A stretch of DNA of 48,622 bases. It comes from Nitrososphaeraceae archaeon. Its GTDB lineage: Archaea; Thermoproteota; Nitrososphaeria; Nitrososphaerales; Nitrososphaeraceae. The position numbers and the translations under genes are program-made. Shown piece by piece: positions 1 to 9,234 of this stretch; the first letter of the stretch is position 1; every line of letters begins with the position of its first letter. Below the pieces are notes generated by a model that had not been told where the DNA came from, ran no database searches, and was given only the letters and a program-made list of their open reading frames with translations. Where the stretch lies: contig JAJPHM010000045.1 in assembly GCA_021325295.1 (NCBI GenBank), positions 1 to 48,622 on the forward strand. Direction: 5' to 3'.

Positions 1-225
1 GAATGGCGGTTTGACCTTCCCTCGCTAACGCCAAGGGATACAAATGCCACCAATATGCTAAATGCATTTGACTTTAACCAGCAGCCAAGGGCACCGGAGC
101 CAATACCACTTTCGGAAGCAGAGCTCAAGAAAATCGATCACTATATGAAGCAATATAACAACTTCTATTACTCAAACTGTATACCTTGTGAGACACTTTA
201 TCAAAAGTGGCAATCTGTTGATTAG
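1..225 (+). CDS. C-terminal end of an unidentified protein
   Basis: Frame 1 is open from the window edge to a TAG at 223-225 and gives the last 74 residues of a protein. The peptide has no stop, is rich in Asn/Gln/Pro in its middle, and ends in a helix-like stretch with two cysteines (residues 56 and 59) before the terminus QSVD. The start lies outside the window. I do not recognise the family. The neighbouring genes downstream (sulfotransferase, glycosyltransferase) suggest a cell-surface modification role, but that is only context. The 230 bases after it hold no gene that I can support. Confidence 0.5.
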   Translation, partial: EWRFDLPSLTPRDTNATNMLNAFDFNQQPRAPEPIPLSEAELKKIDHYMKQYNNFYYSNCIPCETLYQKWQSVD

Positions 226-455
226 ATGAACCTATGGTGTTCATCTCATGAAATGATGAATGCAATAATTTTATAATGCTATAACGAATTAGAAACCATC
301 TCATTCATGTACATAGCAATAGCCATATGAACGCAAGCAGCTCCGAATACAAAATAACGTGCTAATAGATGAGTTTTCTGAGTTAAGATTGTTTATGGGA
401 AGAGTTCTAGTCATTTGATGTAAATCCCATAGGATATTAGGAATAGTTCCATCCT

Positions 456-1742
456 CTAAGTATAACCGAATTGCCGCTGTGTTGAACCTATGACAGATTC
501 AATGAGTTCCTTTTCCTTCTCGTTAAAGTTTACGCGCCAAGCTCCAGGTGTTGCTACACGATAGAATTTGCCTGGACCTTTCTTTTCATCTGGGATAGAC
601 TCAAATGCATATTTTCTCACAATATTGTTAATTTCTTCATCAGAAAATTTAAGTCCTATGAAGTGGTATATCTTCTTTAATTCTTCAAATGTATTTTCTC
701 TTAGATGCTCATACCTCACAAGGAGTCTTAAATTCTGGTCATGTCTCTCAAAAGCTTTCGCGATAATGGAAATATTACTTCTCCAATCTTCTGCGTTATA
801 CTTTATAGCTTTAAGCCTAGATTCTTCATCGCTAAGTGGCTCAAGTTTATGAATAGGATCGGTACTTCGCCATGATCCTGGCGAGTGCGAATCAAGTATT
901 GAATCAATAACATCCCTTGCATCTCGTAATATGAAGATGAATCTGGATTTTGGGAAACATTCCATCAGTAAATCAGTCCCTAAATGGGGGCTTGGCTCCT
1001 TAATTACTATAGGTTTGTCAATAGATGAAAATTGAGAATATATTCTTGCCAATACGAATTTACGAAATGGAAGGATCCAATTGCTTTTATGGATTCGTGA
1101 GAATAAATACTCATCTTGATAATGTAATCCATACCATTGGGAAAGGTGCCAAGCTATTTTTGGCTCGTGCCAATATGGATTCAAGTTAAGCGCTAACAGG
1201 TCTCGTCCAAGCCATGTAGTTCCGCTTCTCTGATACCCAAATACCCATATCAAGTTACGCTCCAATCGTTCTTCCTCTACCTCATTTAAAGGACCCTGCT
1301 TTGATGCTGCATAATCAGAGTCTCTGTCAAATGAATTCTCAGCGTCACCGTGATATTCCTCAACTTTTACTGAATCTATATCTTGAAGTTCTACACTAAT
1401 TCTACTTTTATGAAAAGTCTCAGTATTGATCCTATAACCTACCTGTACGTATTTAGATTGATAGGGAGGTGAAAAAATTATTTCATAATCATGATCAAGC
1501 CCATCGAAGTTATTGATCCATCTGCGAAAACGCGCCAATTCTCTCTCTCTAGAATCGAGAACAAAAACTCCAAAGAAAACCGAATATGGTTTACCAAAAC
1601 CTGCTTTTGCTCTGCATACTGTTCTATATCTTTCGTTCTCTTTAACTTGATATGATTTGGAATTAACCAGAAATTTATTATCCTCAGAAAGCCTAACAGT
1701 CATGTAAGCCATAATAGGTGGAAAATATCTTGAATTAGGCAA
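456..1742 (-). CDS. Sulfotransferase family protein
   Basis: Predicted PAPS-dependent sulfotransferase that moves a sulfate group onto a sugar or other acceptor. The 5'-phosphosulfate-binding loop is visible as GYQRSGTTWL (residues 169-178), and the 3'-phosphate-binding segment as RFIFILRDARDVIDSI (about 268-283). The C-terminus holds the usual G-x-W segment followed by a terminal helix. The first 150 residues form an extra domain unlike the catalytic core and may bind the acceptor. The start at residue 1 is not certain; Met11 or Met14 would also work. It sits in a surface-glycan region. The donor pathway is represented in the same window by APS kinase (20463-20993). The acceptor is unknown. 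Confidence 0.88.
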   Translation of the reverse strand: MPNSRYFPPIMAYMTVRLSEDNKFLVNSKSYQVKENERYRTVCRAKAGFGKPYSVFFGVFVLDSRERELARFRRWINNFDGLDHDYEIIFSPPYQSKYVQVGYRINTETFHKSRISVELQDIDSVKVEEYHGDAENSFDRDSDYAASKQGPLNEVEEERLERNLIWVFGYQRSGTTWLGRDLLALNLNPYWHEPKIAWHLSQWYGLHYQDEYLFSRIHKSNWILPFRKFVLARIYSQFSSIDKPIVIKEPSPHLGTDLLMECFPKSRFIFILRDARDVIDSILDSHSPGSWRSTDPIHKLEPLSDEESRLKAIKYNAEDWRSNISIIAKAFERHDQNLRLLVRYEHLRENTFEELKKIYHFIGLKFSDEEINNIVRKYAFESIPDEKKGPGKFYRVATPGAWRVNFNEKEKELIESVIGSTQRQFGYT

Positions 1743-1782
1743 TATAATAATTTCTAAATTTTAATAATATTGAATGTGTCTT

Positions 1783-2028
1783 AGAGACTATCCGAAAAGT
1801 AGTCTGATCACTTATCCTTACTCACAGCTCGTTTAAATCAGATGTGAATTGCTACAAGAATTCCATTTGCTGAAAGTATGAGAAGAGAAGAATAACATCA
1901 AATCAAGAGAAGAATATACTGATAAGAAGAAAATTCTTGGATACCGAGCTAGAAGATGGGTTGTCGAAAGAATCCATTCATATGTGAACAGGTTCAGATG
2001 GTTGTTAATTCGATGGAAGAAGAAATAG
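1783..2028 (+). pseudogene. IS5-type transposase remnant
   Basis: An IS-end-like sequence (GAGACTATCCGAAAAGT) starts near 1783. A short open frame at 1882-2028 then encodes the C-terminus of a DDE transposase: ARRWVVERIHSYVNRFRWLL followed by IRWKKK and a stop. This is the conserved R-x-W-V-V-E-R-x-H-S-x-x-N-R-F block with the catalytic Glu of IS5-family transposases. The rest of the gene is missing and a stop precedes the fragment, so the element is dead. No matching right-end inverted repeat was found before 2218. The stretch 2029-2218 otherwise holds nothing recognisable. Confidence 0.75.
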
Positions 2029-2218
2029 GAGATATGTCACCGCACACGGTTTGATAAATGTCTTCAATGAAAATGCAAACTAGAACTCATCCCATAAACA
2101 AGCCTATCCAGAAAAATTTCCTGATACATCTCCAAGTTTTGCTTAGTTTTGGCCAGCAATTCCAGAGCTATTGCTTTATTATACTATTTATGACTTCTAA
2201 ATAGAGCGGGCATAATGC

Positions 2219-5200
2219 CTAGTTCCTAAAGCTTTGGTAGAACTGGGCAAACCTACCAAGATACATATTTGCACTATCATGCATAGTTCCATGATCTGCA
2301 GCCCACCGAATTAATCTCTCAAAATTGCCCGATTGAACTTCTGGCATAGCCTTTTGGAGGTCTTCACGTGAGTTATAGATTGCAATCAACATATCCATCG
2401 GATCTGTAACAAAGGAGAAGTCTAGGGAAAAACCTTGGCCCATAAGTGAGAGATTTGGATTATAATAAGGATCACCATACTCAATTATTCTCTTGTGTCT
2501 ATCTCTGAAAGATGTAACTGCAGCTTCTTCTTCTGGTGACTGGTCCAACCTTCCTCGAGTTGCGCCGGTGATATGATATAATCTGCAATATGGTGTGTAA
2601 ACTATTCGCTTCCCTAAGCTCAAGATTCGTAGGCACAGATCAACGTCTTGCCATGATTGAGCCAGCTCTTCATCGAAGCCATTAACTGATTCAAACACAT
2701 CTCTTCTAACCATAATACATGCAGCTGTCACCGCGCTACAATTGCGTATTACATTTGCAAATCCAAAATATCCAGGATCGTCCTTCTGGAGACTATAATT
2801 CGTTGCTGCACGGTTAAAGCCAACAATAATTCCAGCATGCTGAATGGAACCATCAGGGTAAAAGAGCTTTGCGCCTACAGCTCCAACTTCACCGTGCTGT
2901 GAGTGTTCTAGTAAAGATTCTATCCACGAAGGTTCAATTACCTCTGTATCATTATTTAGGAACAGAAGATGTTTACCATGAGCAGCCCTAGCCGCCAAAT
3001 TATTCATTCGAGAAAAGTTGAACTTTCCCTCATACTTTATAATTTGAAACTTTAGGGTTTTGAGGTACTCTAATGTTTCGTTGTCAGTACTACTATGATC
3101 AACAATGATGATCTCATAATTCTTATATGTAGTTTTAGCTTGTATACTTTCAATACACGTTTTCAAAAGTTTAGCATTGTTCTTGTTGAGTATTATGATG
3201 CTGACAAGAGGGTTTTCAATCAAGTCGTATTTGATCCTGTAAACTCCTGGCGTAATATCGCTTACGCTTCCCTTCAAACCTCTTCTCTCAAGAGCGTCTC
3301 TTAGAGCTTTCTTTGCTGCTACATAGGCATAAGGCTTTGCTTGCGTCGAACCGGCAGATGATCCTGCAATTATTCTCCAATGATAGAGTACTTTAGGAAT
3401 GTGTAATATATCGTTAGCCTTCTCAGTTACTCTTAACAATAAATCATAATCCTGACTGCCATCAGTGACTTTTCTGAATCCCCTTAAAAGGCGAATTAAC
3501 TTAGTTCTGATAATACTAAAGTGGCAAAGGTAATTCATTGAAAGTAAGAGATCTGGCGACCAATCTGGTTTGAAAAATGGTTCTGAGTGCTCAGAGTTTT
3601 CATTAATCTTATCCTCGTCGGTGTAGATATAATCTACATTAGGATTATTGTTTATGGCTTTGACAACCTCAAACAATGCGTCACGGGAAATCTCATCGTC
3701 ATGATCCAATAGGGCTACATAATCACCGGTAGCTAAAGCTAGCGCTTTGTTACTTGCTTGCGATATTCCATTATTTTCCTTTGAGAATATTACCTTTATT
3801 CTTGAATCATTTCGTGAGTAATCCCTAAGAACTTCCTTAATTTTCGGCTCTTTAGATCCATCATCGCAAATGCAAAGCTCCCAATTAGTATACAGCTGAT
3901 TTCTGACAGACTCAATAGCTGCAATTAACCAACGCGTTTCTATTTTGTAAACCGGCATGACGATGGATATCTTGGGTTGCAGCTTAAATTGTTCTAATTG
4001 AGCTCTTATGGCGGCAATATTATCGTCCTTTAGATGCTCTTCTAACCATCGCGCATATAGCGACTTTTTGGTAGGCTTTATTGATTTGTTAAATCCCTCC
4101 ATTATACCTACCCTGAATCTCATTTCAGTTAACTTACTTGTAATTGCCTTGATTGCTTCATCTTGCTTTTGAATTGCTGCCTTAACATCTTCAAGTGCTT
4201 TTGGAAATTCCTTTACCTTGTCTTCTAGGAATGCGATCTTGATTTGCTGATTTTGAATCAGTTCACTAGCTTCTTCAATAGTCTTAGGAATCTCCTTGAT
4301 TTTGTTTTCAAGAGAGATAATTTTCAATTGCTGATTCTGTAATTGCGGGCTTTTTTCAATTACCTTCGAGATCTCTTCAAGGTCACCTTCATCAAATGTA
4401 ATCTTTATATTTTGAAGCGCACTAGTTGGTGGACGTTGATTCATTTGTAATTGCGATGAATTGCTTTCTGCTCCTTTTCCTTGCGACGAAGGCGGCGCCT
4501 GCGTTTGCTGTTTGTTGCTAGTCGGAGCAGCAATGATATTCTGTTTGGGATTAATAACTGCTTTACCTTCTCTCGTCTGTCTGGCTATTACAACCAGCCT
4601 GGGCCCCTTGCTCTGATGATGTATTACGTAATCAAAGCCGATCAGCGATAATTGTAACCTTTTTAGAATCTCTTCAATCTCGGCTCGCGTATAGTATGCG
4701 ACATAGGTGTTTCCATCATACCAGACAGACTTTGCAGGTATCCCTTCTGATTTTAGGTTATTGTTTTTGTTCTCTATCAAGTCAAAGAATAAAATTGCGT
4801 CTTTATTGAGATATTCGCAAACATGCTTTAGAGCCTGTTCAAATGTAGGATACTGGTGCTTGAGAGTTATTGACGATAGGACAACGTCATACTTGCTTCC
4901 AAAATCAACCCGGGCAAAGTCACCTTCGATGAAATGTATGCCTTTGGCAGGATTTCCAAACTTGGACTGTAAATATTTGATAGTTAATTTGGAAATGTCG
5001 ACCCCAAGATATGACTTGAACTTTATGCCCTTAGATAAAATTGATGCCAGAATCCTTCCATATCCGGGGCCAAGTTCCAGTATCGTTCTATTTTCAGCAA
5101 AAGCCTTGTACTTTGCTGCCAGCTCAACGAAGGCATCTCCATTTAGAGTTAAACCGTACGTGATGCCTGCATTTGGAGAAGAATCCTTCCACCTCTTCAG

Positions 5201-5236
5201 GGGATCCGGTGGCGTCTGAATATTCTTTACAGACAA
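2219..5236 (-). CDS. Methyltransferase plus tandem family-2 glycosyltransferase
   Basis: A 1005-residue multidomain protein for surface polysaccharide synthesis. Residues about 40-225 are a SAM-dependent methyltransferase domain (ILELGPGYGR, 52-61). Residues 230-420 are a Gln/Ser-rich linker with heptad-like coiled-coil repeats. The first GT-A domain runs from about 425 to 660 (KISIVMPVYK; LLDHDDEIS carries a DxD-like motif). The second runs from about 690 to 940 (VSIIILNKNN; LLFLNNDTEV; the acceptor-side WQDVDLCLRI). The last 60 residues carry a short repeat (NSREDLQKAMPEV...LIRWA) also found twice in the divergent neighbour at 5531. Translation most likely begins at the TTG at 5234-5236, with an A/T box about 25 bases upstream. 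Such fusions are known from bacterial O-antigen and capsule clusters; substrate unknown. Confidence 0.92.
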   Translation of the reverse strand: MSVKNIQTPPDPLKRWKDSSPNAGITYGLTLNGDAFVELAAKYKAFAENRTILELGPGYGRILASILSKGIKFKSYLGVDISKLTIKYLQSKFGNPAKGIHFIEGDFARVDFGSKYDVVLSSITLKHQYPTFEQALKHVCEYLNKDAILFFDLIENKNNNLKSEGIPAKSVWYDGNTYVAYYTRAEIEEILKRLQLSLIGFDYVIHHQSKGPRLVVIARQTREGKAVINPKQNIIAAPTSNKQQTQAPPSSQGKGAESNSSQLQMNQRPPTSALQNIKITFDEGDLEEISKVIEKSPQLQNQQLKIISLENKIKEIPKTIEEASELIQNQQIKIAFLEDKVKEFPKALEDVKAAIQKQDEAIKAITSKLTEMRFRVGIMEGFNKSIKPTKKSLYARWLEEHLKDDNIAAIRAQLEQFKLQPKISIVMPVYKIETRWLIAAIESVRNQLYTNWELCICDDGSKEPKIKEVLRDYSRNDSRIKVIFSKENNGISQASNKALALATGDYVALLDHDDEISRDALFEVVKAINNNPNVDYIYTDEDKINENSEHSEPFFKPDWSPDLLLSMNYLCHFSIIRTKLIRLLRGFRKVTDGSQDYDLLLRVTEKANDILHIPKVLYHWRIIAGSSAGSTQAKPYAYVAAKKALRDALERRGLKGSVSDITPGVYRIKYDLIENPLVSIIILNKNNAKLLKTCIESIQAKTTYKNYEIIIVDHSSTDNETLEYLKTLKFQIIKYEGKFNFSRMNNLAARAAHGKHLLFLNNDTEVIEPSWIESLLEHSQHGEVGAVGAKLFYPDGSIQHAGIIVGFNRAATNYSLQKDDPGYFGFANVIRNCSAVTAACIMVRRDVFESVNGFDEELAQSWQDVDLCLRILSLGKRIVYTPYCRLYHITGATRGRLDQSPEEEAAVTSFRDRHKRIIEYGDPYYNPNLSLMGQGFSLDFSFVTDPMDMLIAIYNSREDLQKAMPEVQSGNFERLIRWAADHGTMHDSANMYLGRFAQFYQSFRN

Positions 5237-5530
5237 ATGTGCAATAGTAAACTTAAAGTCGATATATTAGGTTAATGCATCTATTGTGACACATATCTTG
5301 GAGTTGACTTTTAGTCCAGTAATGTGCTGATTGTTTATTTGCTGAATGTGTGCAGTTAATATCACTTCAGACTGGAATAAGACTAGAAGATAGGACACTG
5401 GCAAGGCGCTAATAGATGGTGTCGGCGAAAATTCCTTGTGAACTAGCTCGACTACAAAGCTGTGGGATCATACTTTTGGGTACATTTTAATAAAGTGTTC
5501 AAGAAAATTGTTTTCTGCTTGTCATTTGTT

Positions 5531-6658
5531 ATGATTAACAAATCATACATTCACGACCTTTTGAAAGTTTATTATTCTCGACACGACTTGCAGAAGGCCT
5601 ACGCCGAAGCCGCAAGTGGTGATTTGAAGAAGCTTCTGCAATGGGCCAGCTATTTTGCTCAAAAGGAATATCCTGAAGGCATTGGAACCTACGACCATAT
5701 TTACAAGCTTATGAGAGTTTATTACAACAGACCTGATCTACAGAAGGCATATCCTGAGGCAGAAAACGGCTCTGATTTGACGAGATTAGCCACATGGGCA
5801 GTTAGCTTTGGATCAAAAGAAGAGCCATTGTTGATTCCTTTTATCCAGAAGTATTCAACAATGCAGGAGCCTGATGGAGTGTTTTCGCTTCTCAATGATA
5901 ACAATAAGCTCTGTATGATTGTATTTTCAGGATTCGGTCACGAGTTAGGAATGAATGAACATCCATTCCATTTTTTGAGAACAGTACATTGTCTGGGTTT
6001 TGATATTCTTCACCTGAACGATGTGCATAAAGCATGGTATCATTTTGGTGCAAATGGTATGGGAGATAACATTGACGAACTAGTTTCAACCTTACAAGAT
6101 TTTGTTAAAGATTACGATAAGGTTGTGACATTTGGTAACAGCATGGGTGGCTATGCATCCATACTTATTGGTTCGTTACTTGATGCAGATCTAGCAATTA
6201 CAATAGTTCCAGCAACTTTTATTGACAAGAAGAATTGCGAACTCTATAAAGATAACAGACATCCGGAATTTAGAGAAAAGGTGCGCCAGACGACAGGGCA
6301 CCCGGAGTTTCTTGATTTAAAGGAGTATTTCACTGGACATCAAATTGGAAAAACCTGCTTTTTGTGTTTTTATGGCGACGCCAACAGAATGGATGAGATT
6401 CACTGTAAGAGGCTCGTTGAAATTCCGTCATTCTATATATTCAGGGTTAAAGGCGGTGAACATTCATCGACAGATCATAGTACTGCCATTTTACTGAGGC
6501 ACAGTGTATTTAACAAGATTTTCAGGCACATACTAAACTGCTCTGAGGTAAAATCCTCACTATCAATTCTTATTTCAGAATTGGAGAATGAACCCATTCT
6601 TGAACACGTTACTGTCGGAAAAGCTTATCCAAGATTTCAAATGGACAGGCAAGGGTAA
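5531..6658 (+). CDS. Alpha/beta hydrolase with two N-terminal DLQKAYPE repeats
   Basis: The open frame reaches up to a GTG at 5462, but ATG 5531 (MINKSYIHDLL) fits better because the upstream extension is not domain-like. Two copies of a roughly 33-residue repeat open the protein (YYSRHDLQKAYAEAASGD and YYNRPDLQKAYPEAENGS, each ending in a W-A element). A hydrolase-like core follows, with the nucleophile elbow GNSMGG (about residues 202-207 from this start) and a likely catalytic His in GGEHSSTDHS near the end. The fold is alpha/beta hydrolase, perhaps an acyl- or sugar-esterase. It is divergent from the glycosyltransferase that carries the same repeat, so the two products probably act on the same glycan or scaffold. 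The 294 bases between them hold the two promoters only. Confidence 0.75.
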   Translation: MINKSYIHDLLKVYYSRHDLQKAYAEAASGDLKKLLQWASYFAQKEYPEGIGTYDHIYKLMRVYYNRPDLQKAYPEAENGSDLTRLATWAVSFGSKEEPLLIPFIQKYSTMQEPDGVFSLLNDNNKLCMIVFSGFGHELGMNEHPFHFLRTVHCLGFDILHLNDVHKAWYHFGANGMGDNIDELVSTLQDFVKDYDKVVTFGNSMGGYASILIGSLLDADLAITIVPATFIDKKNCELYKDNRHPEFREKVRQTTGHPEFLDLKEYFTGHQIGKTCFLCFYGDANRMDEIHCKRLVEIPSFYIFRVKGGEHSSTDHSTAILLRHSVFNKIFRHILNCSEVKSSLSILISELENEPILEHVTVGKAYPRFQMDRQG

Positions 6659-6767
6659 TTTCACAGTACAGTGTATGCAAGTAAATTCCTTGTGAACTTT
6701 AACTTTTGTCCCAAACTACCTGAATCACTAGCAATAATATTTATAACAACTTATTGCACCAAGACTG

Positions 6768-7091
6768 ATGAGATTTCTAATCAGGGCCCAATTACCGACT
6801 GAGGCCGGCAACAAAATGATGGAAAACAACAAAATAGTAAATGACATAGAAGCCTACATGGCCAGCGTAAATTCAAAAAATGCATTCTTTCTTGAGGCAA
6901 ACGGAGAAAGAACAATGCTCTTTGTAGTAAATATGGAGCGCGTGGACCAGATGCCATTAATTGCTGAACCCCTTTTCAAGATGGGAGCCAAGGTGGAATT
7001 CCATCCAGCAATGGTACTAGATGACCTAAAGAAAATGGCCTCGGGCAAAGAGCCAGTACCGAGTAAAGGAAAGAAAGCCACTGCAATTTAG
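6768..7091 (+). CDS. Small conserved ferredoxin-fold-like protein
   Basis: A 107-residue protein of unknown function. It begins MRFLIRAQLPTEAGNKMMEN, a beta-strand followed by a helix. Later comes an alternating strand (AFFLEANGERTMLFVVNM), then helix and strand elements typical of a dimeric ferredoxin-like (DUF3303-type) fold, and a basic Lys-rich tail. A TATA-like box (ATATTTATAAC, about 6738-6748) lies about 20-30 bases upstream of the ATG, suggesting a leaderless transcript. No catalytic residues are evident. It is monocistronic. Confidence 0.65.
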   Translation: MRFLIRAQLPTEAGNKMMENNKIVNDIEAYMASVNSKNAFFLEANGERTMLFVVNMERVDQMPLIAEPLFKMGAKVEFHPAMVLDDLKKMASGKEPVPSKGKKATAI

Positions 7092-7257
7092 AGGTCGTCC
7101 TTAATTTTTTGATGTCTCATATAGGAAACTATTATCTATCAACACAACAGCTTGTTATTTACTTGATAACAATATGCCTAATTGCCCTATTTGCGTTCAA
7201 TCATTAATTAAGTCTATCCAGTCACAATAAATTGAGGAATAATCATGCATTAGCCTG

Positions 7258-8319
7258 ATGAACCTGTGCATTTCCCATAAAGAAGACGTTGACGGCATAG
7301 CTTCCGCCATGCTAATCAAGCTACTGTTCAATCCAAAATCAACAATTCTGGTCGACTATGGCAACATGATTGAAACTCTTGAAAAGGTTGCCAGCCAGAA
7401 CGCCAGAAATAAATTCACAAATATTTTCATCTGCGACCTTGCCCTTGGCAAAAGGAACGAAAACGAATTTGCAGAGATTATTGAGAGATTTATCTCGATG
7501 GGAATCAAAGTCACCTACATCGACCACCACGACCTTGACAAACCAATAGAGGACAAGCTGCAGGCAATGGGCGTTGAGCTGCTCCACAATATCGAAGAGT
7601 GCACAAGTGTCCAGATCTACCAGCATTACAAGAACCAGCTCTCCGGCAGCAGCAATACTACAGCAGCGACATCGCAGAGTTCCACTGGAAACGCAAATAT
7701 AAATAATAATAACAACAACAGCCATGCAGCATTCTACGCAGCTGCTGCCGCACTTACAGACTATATGGACAAAAAGCCAGTTGCATCATCGTTGGTAAGC
7801 AGGTTTGACAGGCACTTTCTCATGCTAGAATCCACAGCCCTCTCGTATATCATATCCGCCAACCAGCACGACGATCCATATCTTGTCTCCATTGTCGATA
7901 CCCTCTCGCAGGGCAAATACACCCATGACATAAAGGATGGTTTTGCAACTGCCCTCAAATACGCCACCATGGTAGGCGAAGCGGCAAAAGAAATAGAGAC
8001 GAGCATGAAAAAGCTCAAGAATCTGGCGTATGCCTCAAGCAGTTCTTCCCTCTCAACCAGCATGGTTGTCAATTTTGTACTTGGCAATGCAGGCAAACCG
8101 GTTGCAGTAATTTACAGGTCAAGAGAGGACCTGCCCGGCTCTGTCCAGATTTCAGTACGCGGCACAGACAGGTGCAAAATCCACCTTGGAAGGGCAGTAA
8201 ACGAAATTGCCACAGAGCTTGGCGGGAATGGTGGAGGCCATGAGAAAGCCTGCGGGGCAATAATCCCGGAAGACAGGGTAAAGAAGTTTCTTGGCATGCT
8301 CAACAAGGTCATTGCCTAA
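7258..8319 (+). CDS. DHH-family phosphoesterase
   Basis: Metal-dependent phosphoesterase of the DHH/DHHA1 superfamily, which includes nanoRNases, pAp phosphatases and cyclic-dinucleotide phosphodiesterases. Motif I is SHKEDVDGIASA near the N-terminus, a second metal site is ICDLALGKRN, and the name-giving motif is YIDHHDLDKP. The C-terminal DHHA1 domain ends with the nucleic-acid-binding GGNGGGHEKACGAI. A low-complexity Ser/Thr/Asn insert (about residues 125-155) separates the DHH core from the rest and is probably a flexible loop. Length (353 aa) is normal for the family. The exact substrate (short RNA, pAp or a cyclic nucleotide) cannot be read from the sequence. Confidence 0.9.
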   Translation: MNLCISHKEDVDGIASAMLIKLLFNPKSTILVDYGNMIETLEKVASQNARNKFTNIFICDLALGKRNENEFAEIIERFISMGIKVTYIDHHDLDKPIEDKLQAMGVELLHNIEECTSVQIYQHYKNQLSGSSNTTAATSQSSTGNANINNNNNNSHAAFYAAAAALTDYMDKKPVASSLVSRFDRHFLMLESTALSYIISANQHDDPYLVSIVDTLSQGKYTHDIKDGFATALKYATMVGEAAKEIETSMKKLKNLAYASSSSSLSTSMVVNFVLGNAGKPVAVIYRSREDLPGSVQISVRGTDRCKIHLGRAVNEIATELGGNGGGHEKACGAIIPEDRVKKFLGMLNKVIA

Positions 8320-8396
8320 AGTTCAGTCCCGCTCTTCTCCGTTACATCGGACTTGCTTTGTTATACCGCGGTGTGAAGGTCAATTTACAGGTATTA

Positions 8397-8579
8397 TCAT
8401 AATTGATTTTTTGTTCGCTGAAAGCTCATCTTGTGTCTATTTTCATAGAATGTAATATCAAAACGCTTGAAAAGATAATTTCTTCCCAATACCACATACG
8501 GTAGTCTGATATACCTATTACCTAGACGATACATCAGATACCTGCATATTATACGATCTGGTGTATCATGTTCCGACAT
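8397..8579 (-). pseudogene. C-terminal fragment of a retropepsin-like protease
   Basis: The peptide contains RLPYVVLGRNYLFKRFDITF followed by YENRHKMSFQR. This is the C-terminal half of an archaeal retropepsin: hydrophobic-hydrophobic-Gly-Arg (LGRN) followed by a strand F-x-x-F-D-I-T-F. The N-terminal half, which would carry the catalytic D-S/T-G-A, is absent, although the intact half is present in the paralogue at 10438-10770. It lies 51 bases downstream of a DUF5678 gene, the same order as the second cassette. I read it as a decayed protease gene. Whether the short frame is translated is unknown. Confidence 0.6.
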
Positions 8580-8630
8580 TGATGCAGGGTTATGCAGGTG
8601 CGGAACTATAAAATGCTATTTTAAATTTAT

Positions 8631-8834
8631 TTACAGTAGCATGACATCTTCTGCTGGAACTTGCATTATGAACGGAACTTTGCTTGGATGCTGCTCTTTA
8701 GCCCCGGTATATGCTGCCTTCGCACCCTTTTCTTTTGCGACCACTTTATTATCCACCAGTGCAATCCAGTATCCGGCGTATTCTGAGCGCTCATTTGATG
8801 CACCCATATCCATCACGATTTGGTCGATTGACAA
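8631..8834 (-). CDS. DUF5678 family protein
   Basis: A 67-residue protein with the DUF5678 signature: YAGYWIALVDNKVVAKEKGA, then a helix, then a strand and the terminal VPAEDVMLL. The family is small, mainly archaeal and of unknown function. It is often found next to retropepsin-like proteases, as here and at 10863. The longest frame starts at TTG 8834; Met8 or Met10 are alternative starts. The paralogue at 10863-11060 shares the YAGxW-ALV-x-NKV core and the acidic/hydrophobic C-terminus. Confidence 0.8.
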   Translation of the reverse strand: MSIDQIVMDMGASNERSEYAGYWIALVDNKVVAKEKGAKAAYTGAKEQHPSKVPFIMQVPAEDVMLL

Positions 8835-9004
8835 GCGCTGGCTAGGCTACTACTGCCGTTAAGAAGCGTCCTTGTAACAGGCAGGAGGAGCAAGATGCTA
8901 TCTTACCCTGACTTGGCAAGCTCAACTTGTGTATCCATAATTTCTTCACGGCGATAAGCTAAAAGAAACAACTTGGACCAGAAATGTTCACTAGTAGACT
9001 TTTT

Positions 9005-9018
9005 GTATAAGGTTATAC
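9005..9018. promoter_or_regulatory. Palindromic operator before a TA module
   Basis: GTATAAGGTTATAC is a perfect inverted repeat (6-bp arms, 2-bp centre) six bases before the antitoxin ATG at 9025. Position and symmetry fit autoregulation by the antitoxin or toxin-antitoxin complex, and it overlaps where transcription would start. Confidence 0.5.
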
Positions 9019-9024
9019 TTTAGA

Positions 9025-9234
9025 ATGCAGGGAAAATTCCGAGTGCCATTGTTAGAAAGGCCGGATGTAACAATTGAGAATGTAGATGGCAAGGAGCTAG
9101 CAAGAACTCTGAAAGAGATGGCAAAAAATCTCAATATCGACCTTTCCAAAGCAGATAAAAAGAAAACAGTCGAAATACTCAGAAAGTCATCACCTCTAGC
9201 AGACGAGGTAGTGAAAATGAGAAATTCTGGTTGA
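9025..9234 (+). CDS. Putative antitoxin of a PIN toxin
   Basis: A 69-residue charged protein (KELARTLKEMAKNLNIDLSK and a Lys-rich second half) with no recognised domain. Its last bases overlap the TTG start of the PIN-domain gene by 4 bases (TTGA), the usual translational coupling of antitoxin and toxin. The palindrome just upstream is a likely operator. Its identity as an antitoxin comes from position, size and charge, not from sequence homology. Confidence 0.6.
   Translation: MQGKFRVPLLERPDVTIENVDGKELARTLKEMAKNLNIDLSKADKKKTVEILRKSSPLADEVVKMRNSG

Noticed and set aside
8631-8862. Plus-strand 73-residue frame opposite DUF5678
   Set aside because: It is the antisense shadow of the DUF5678 gene, whose family signature is clear on the minus strand.
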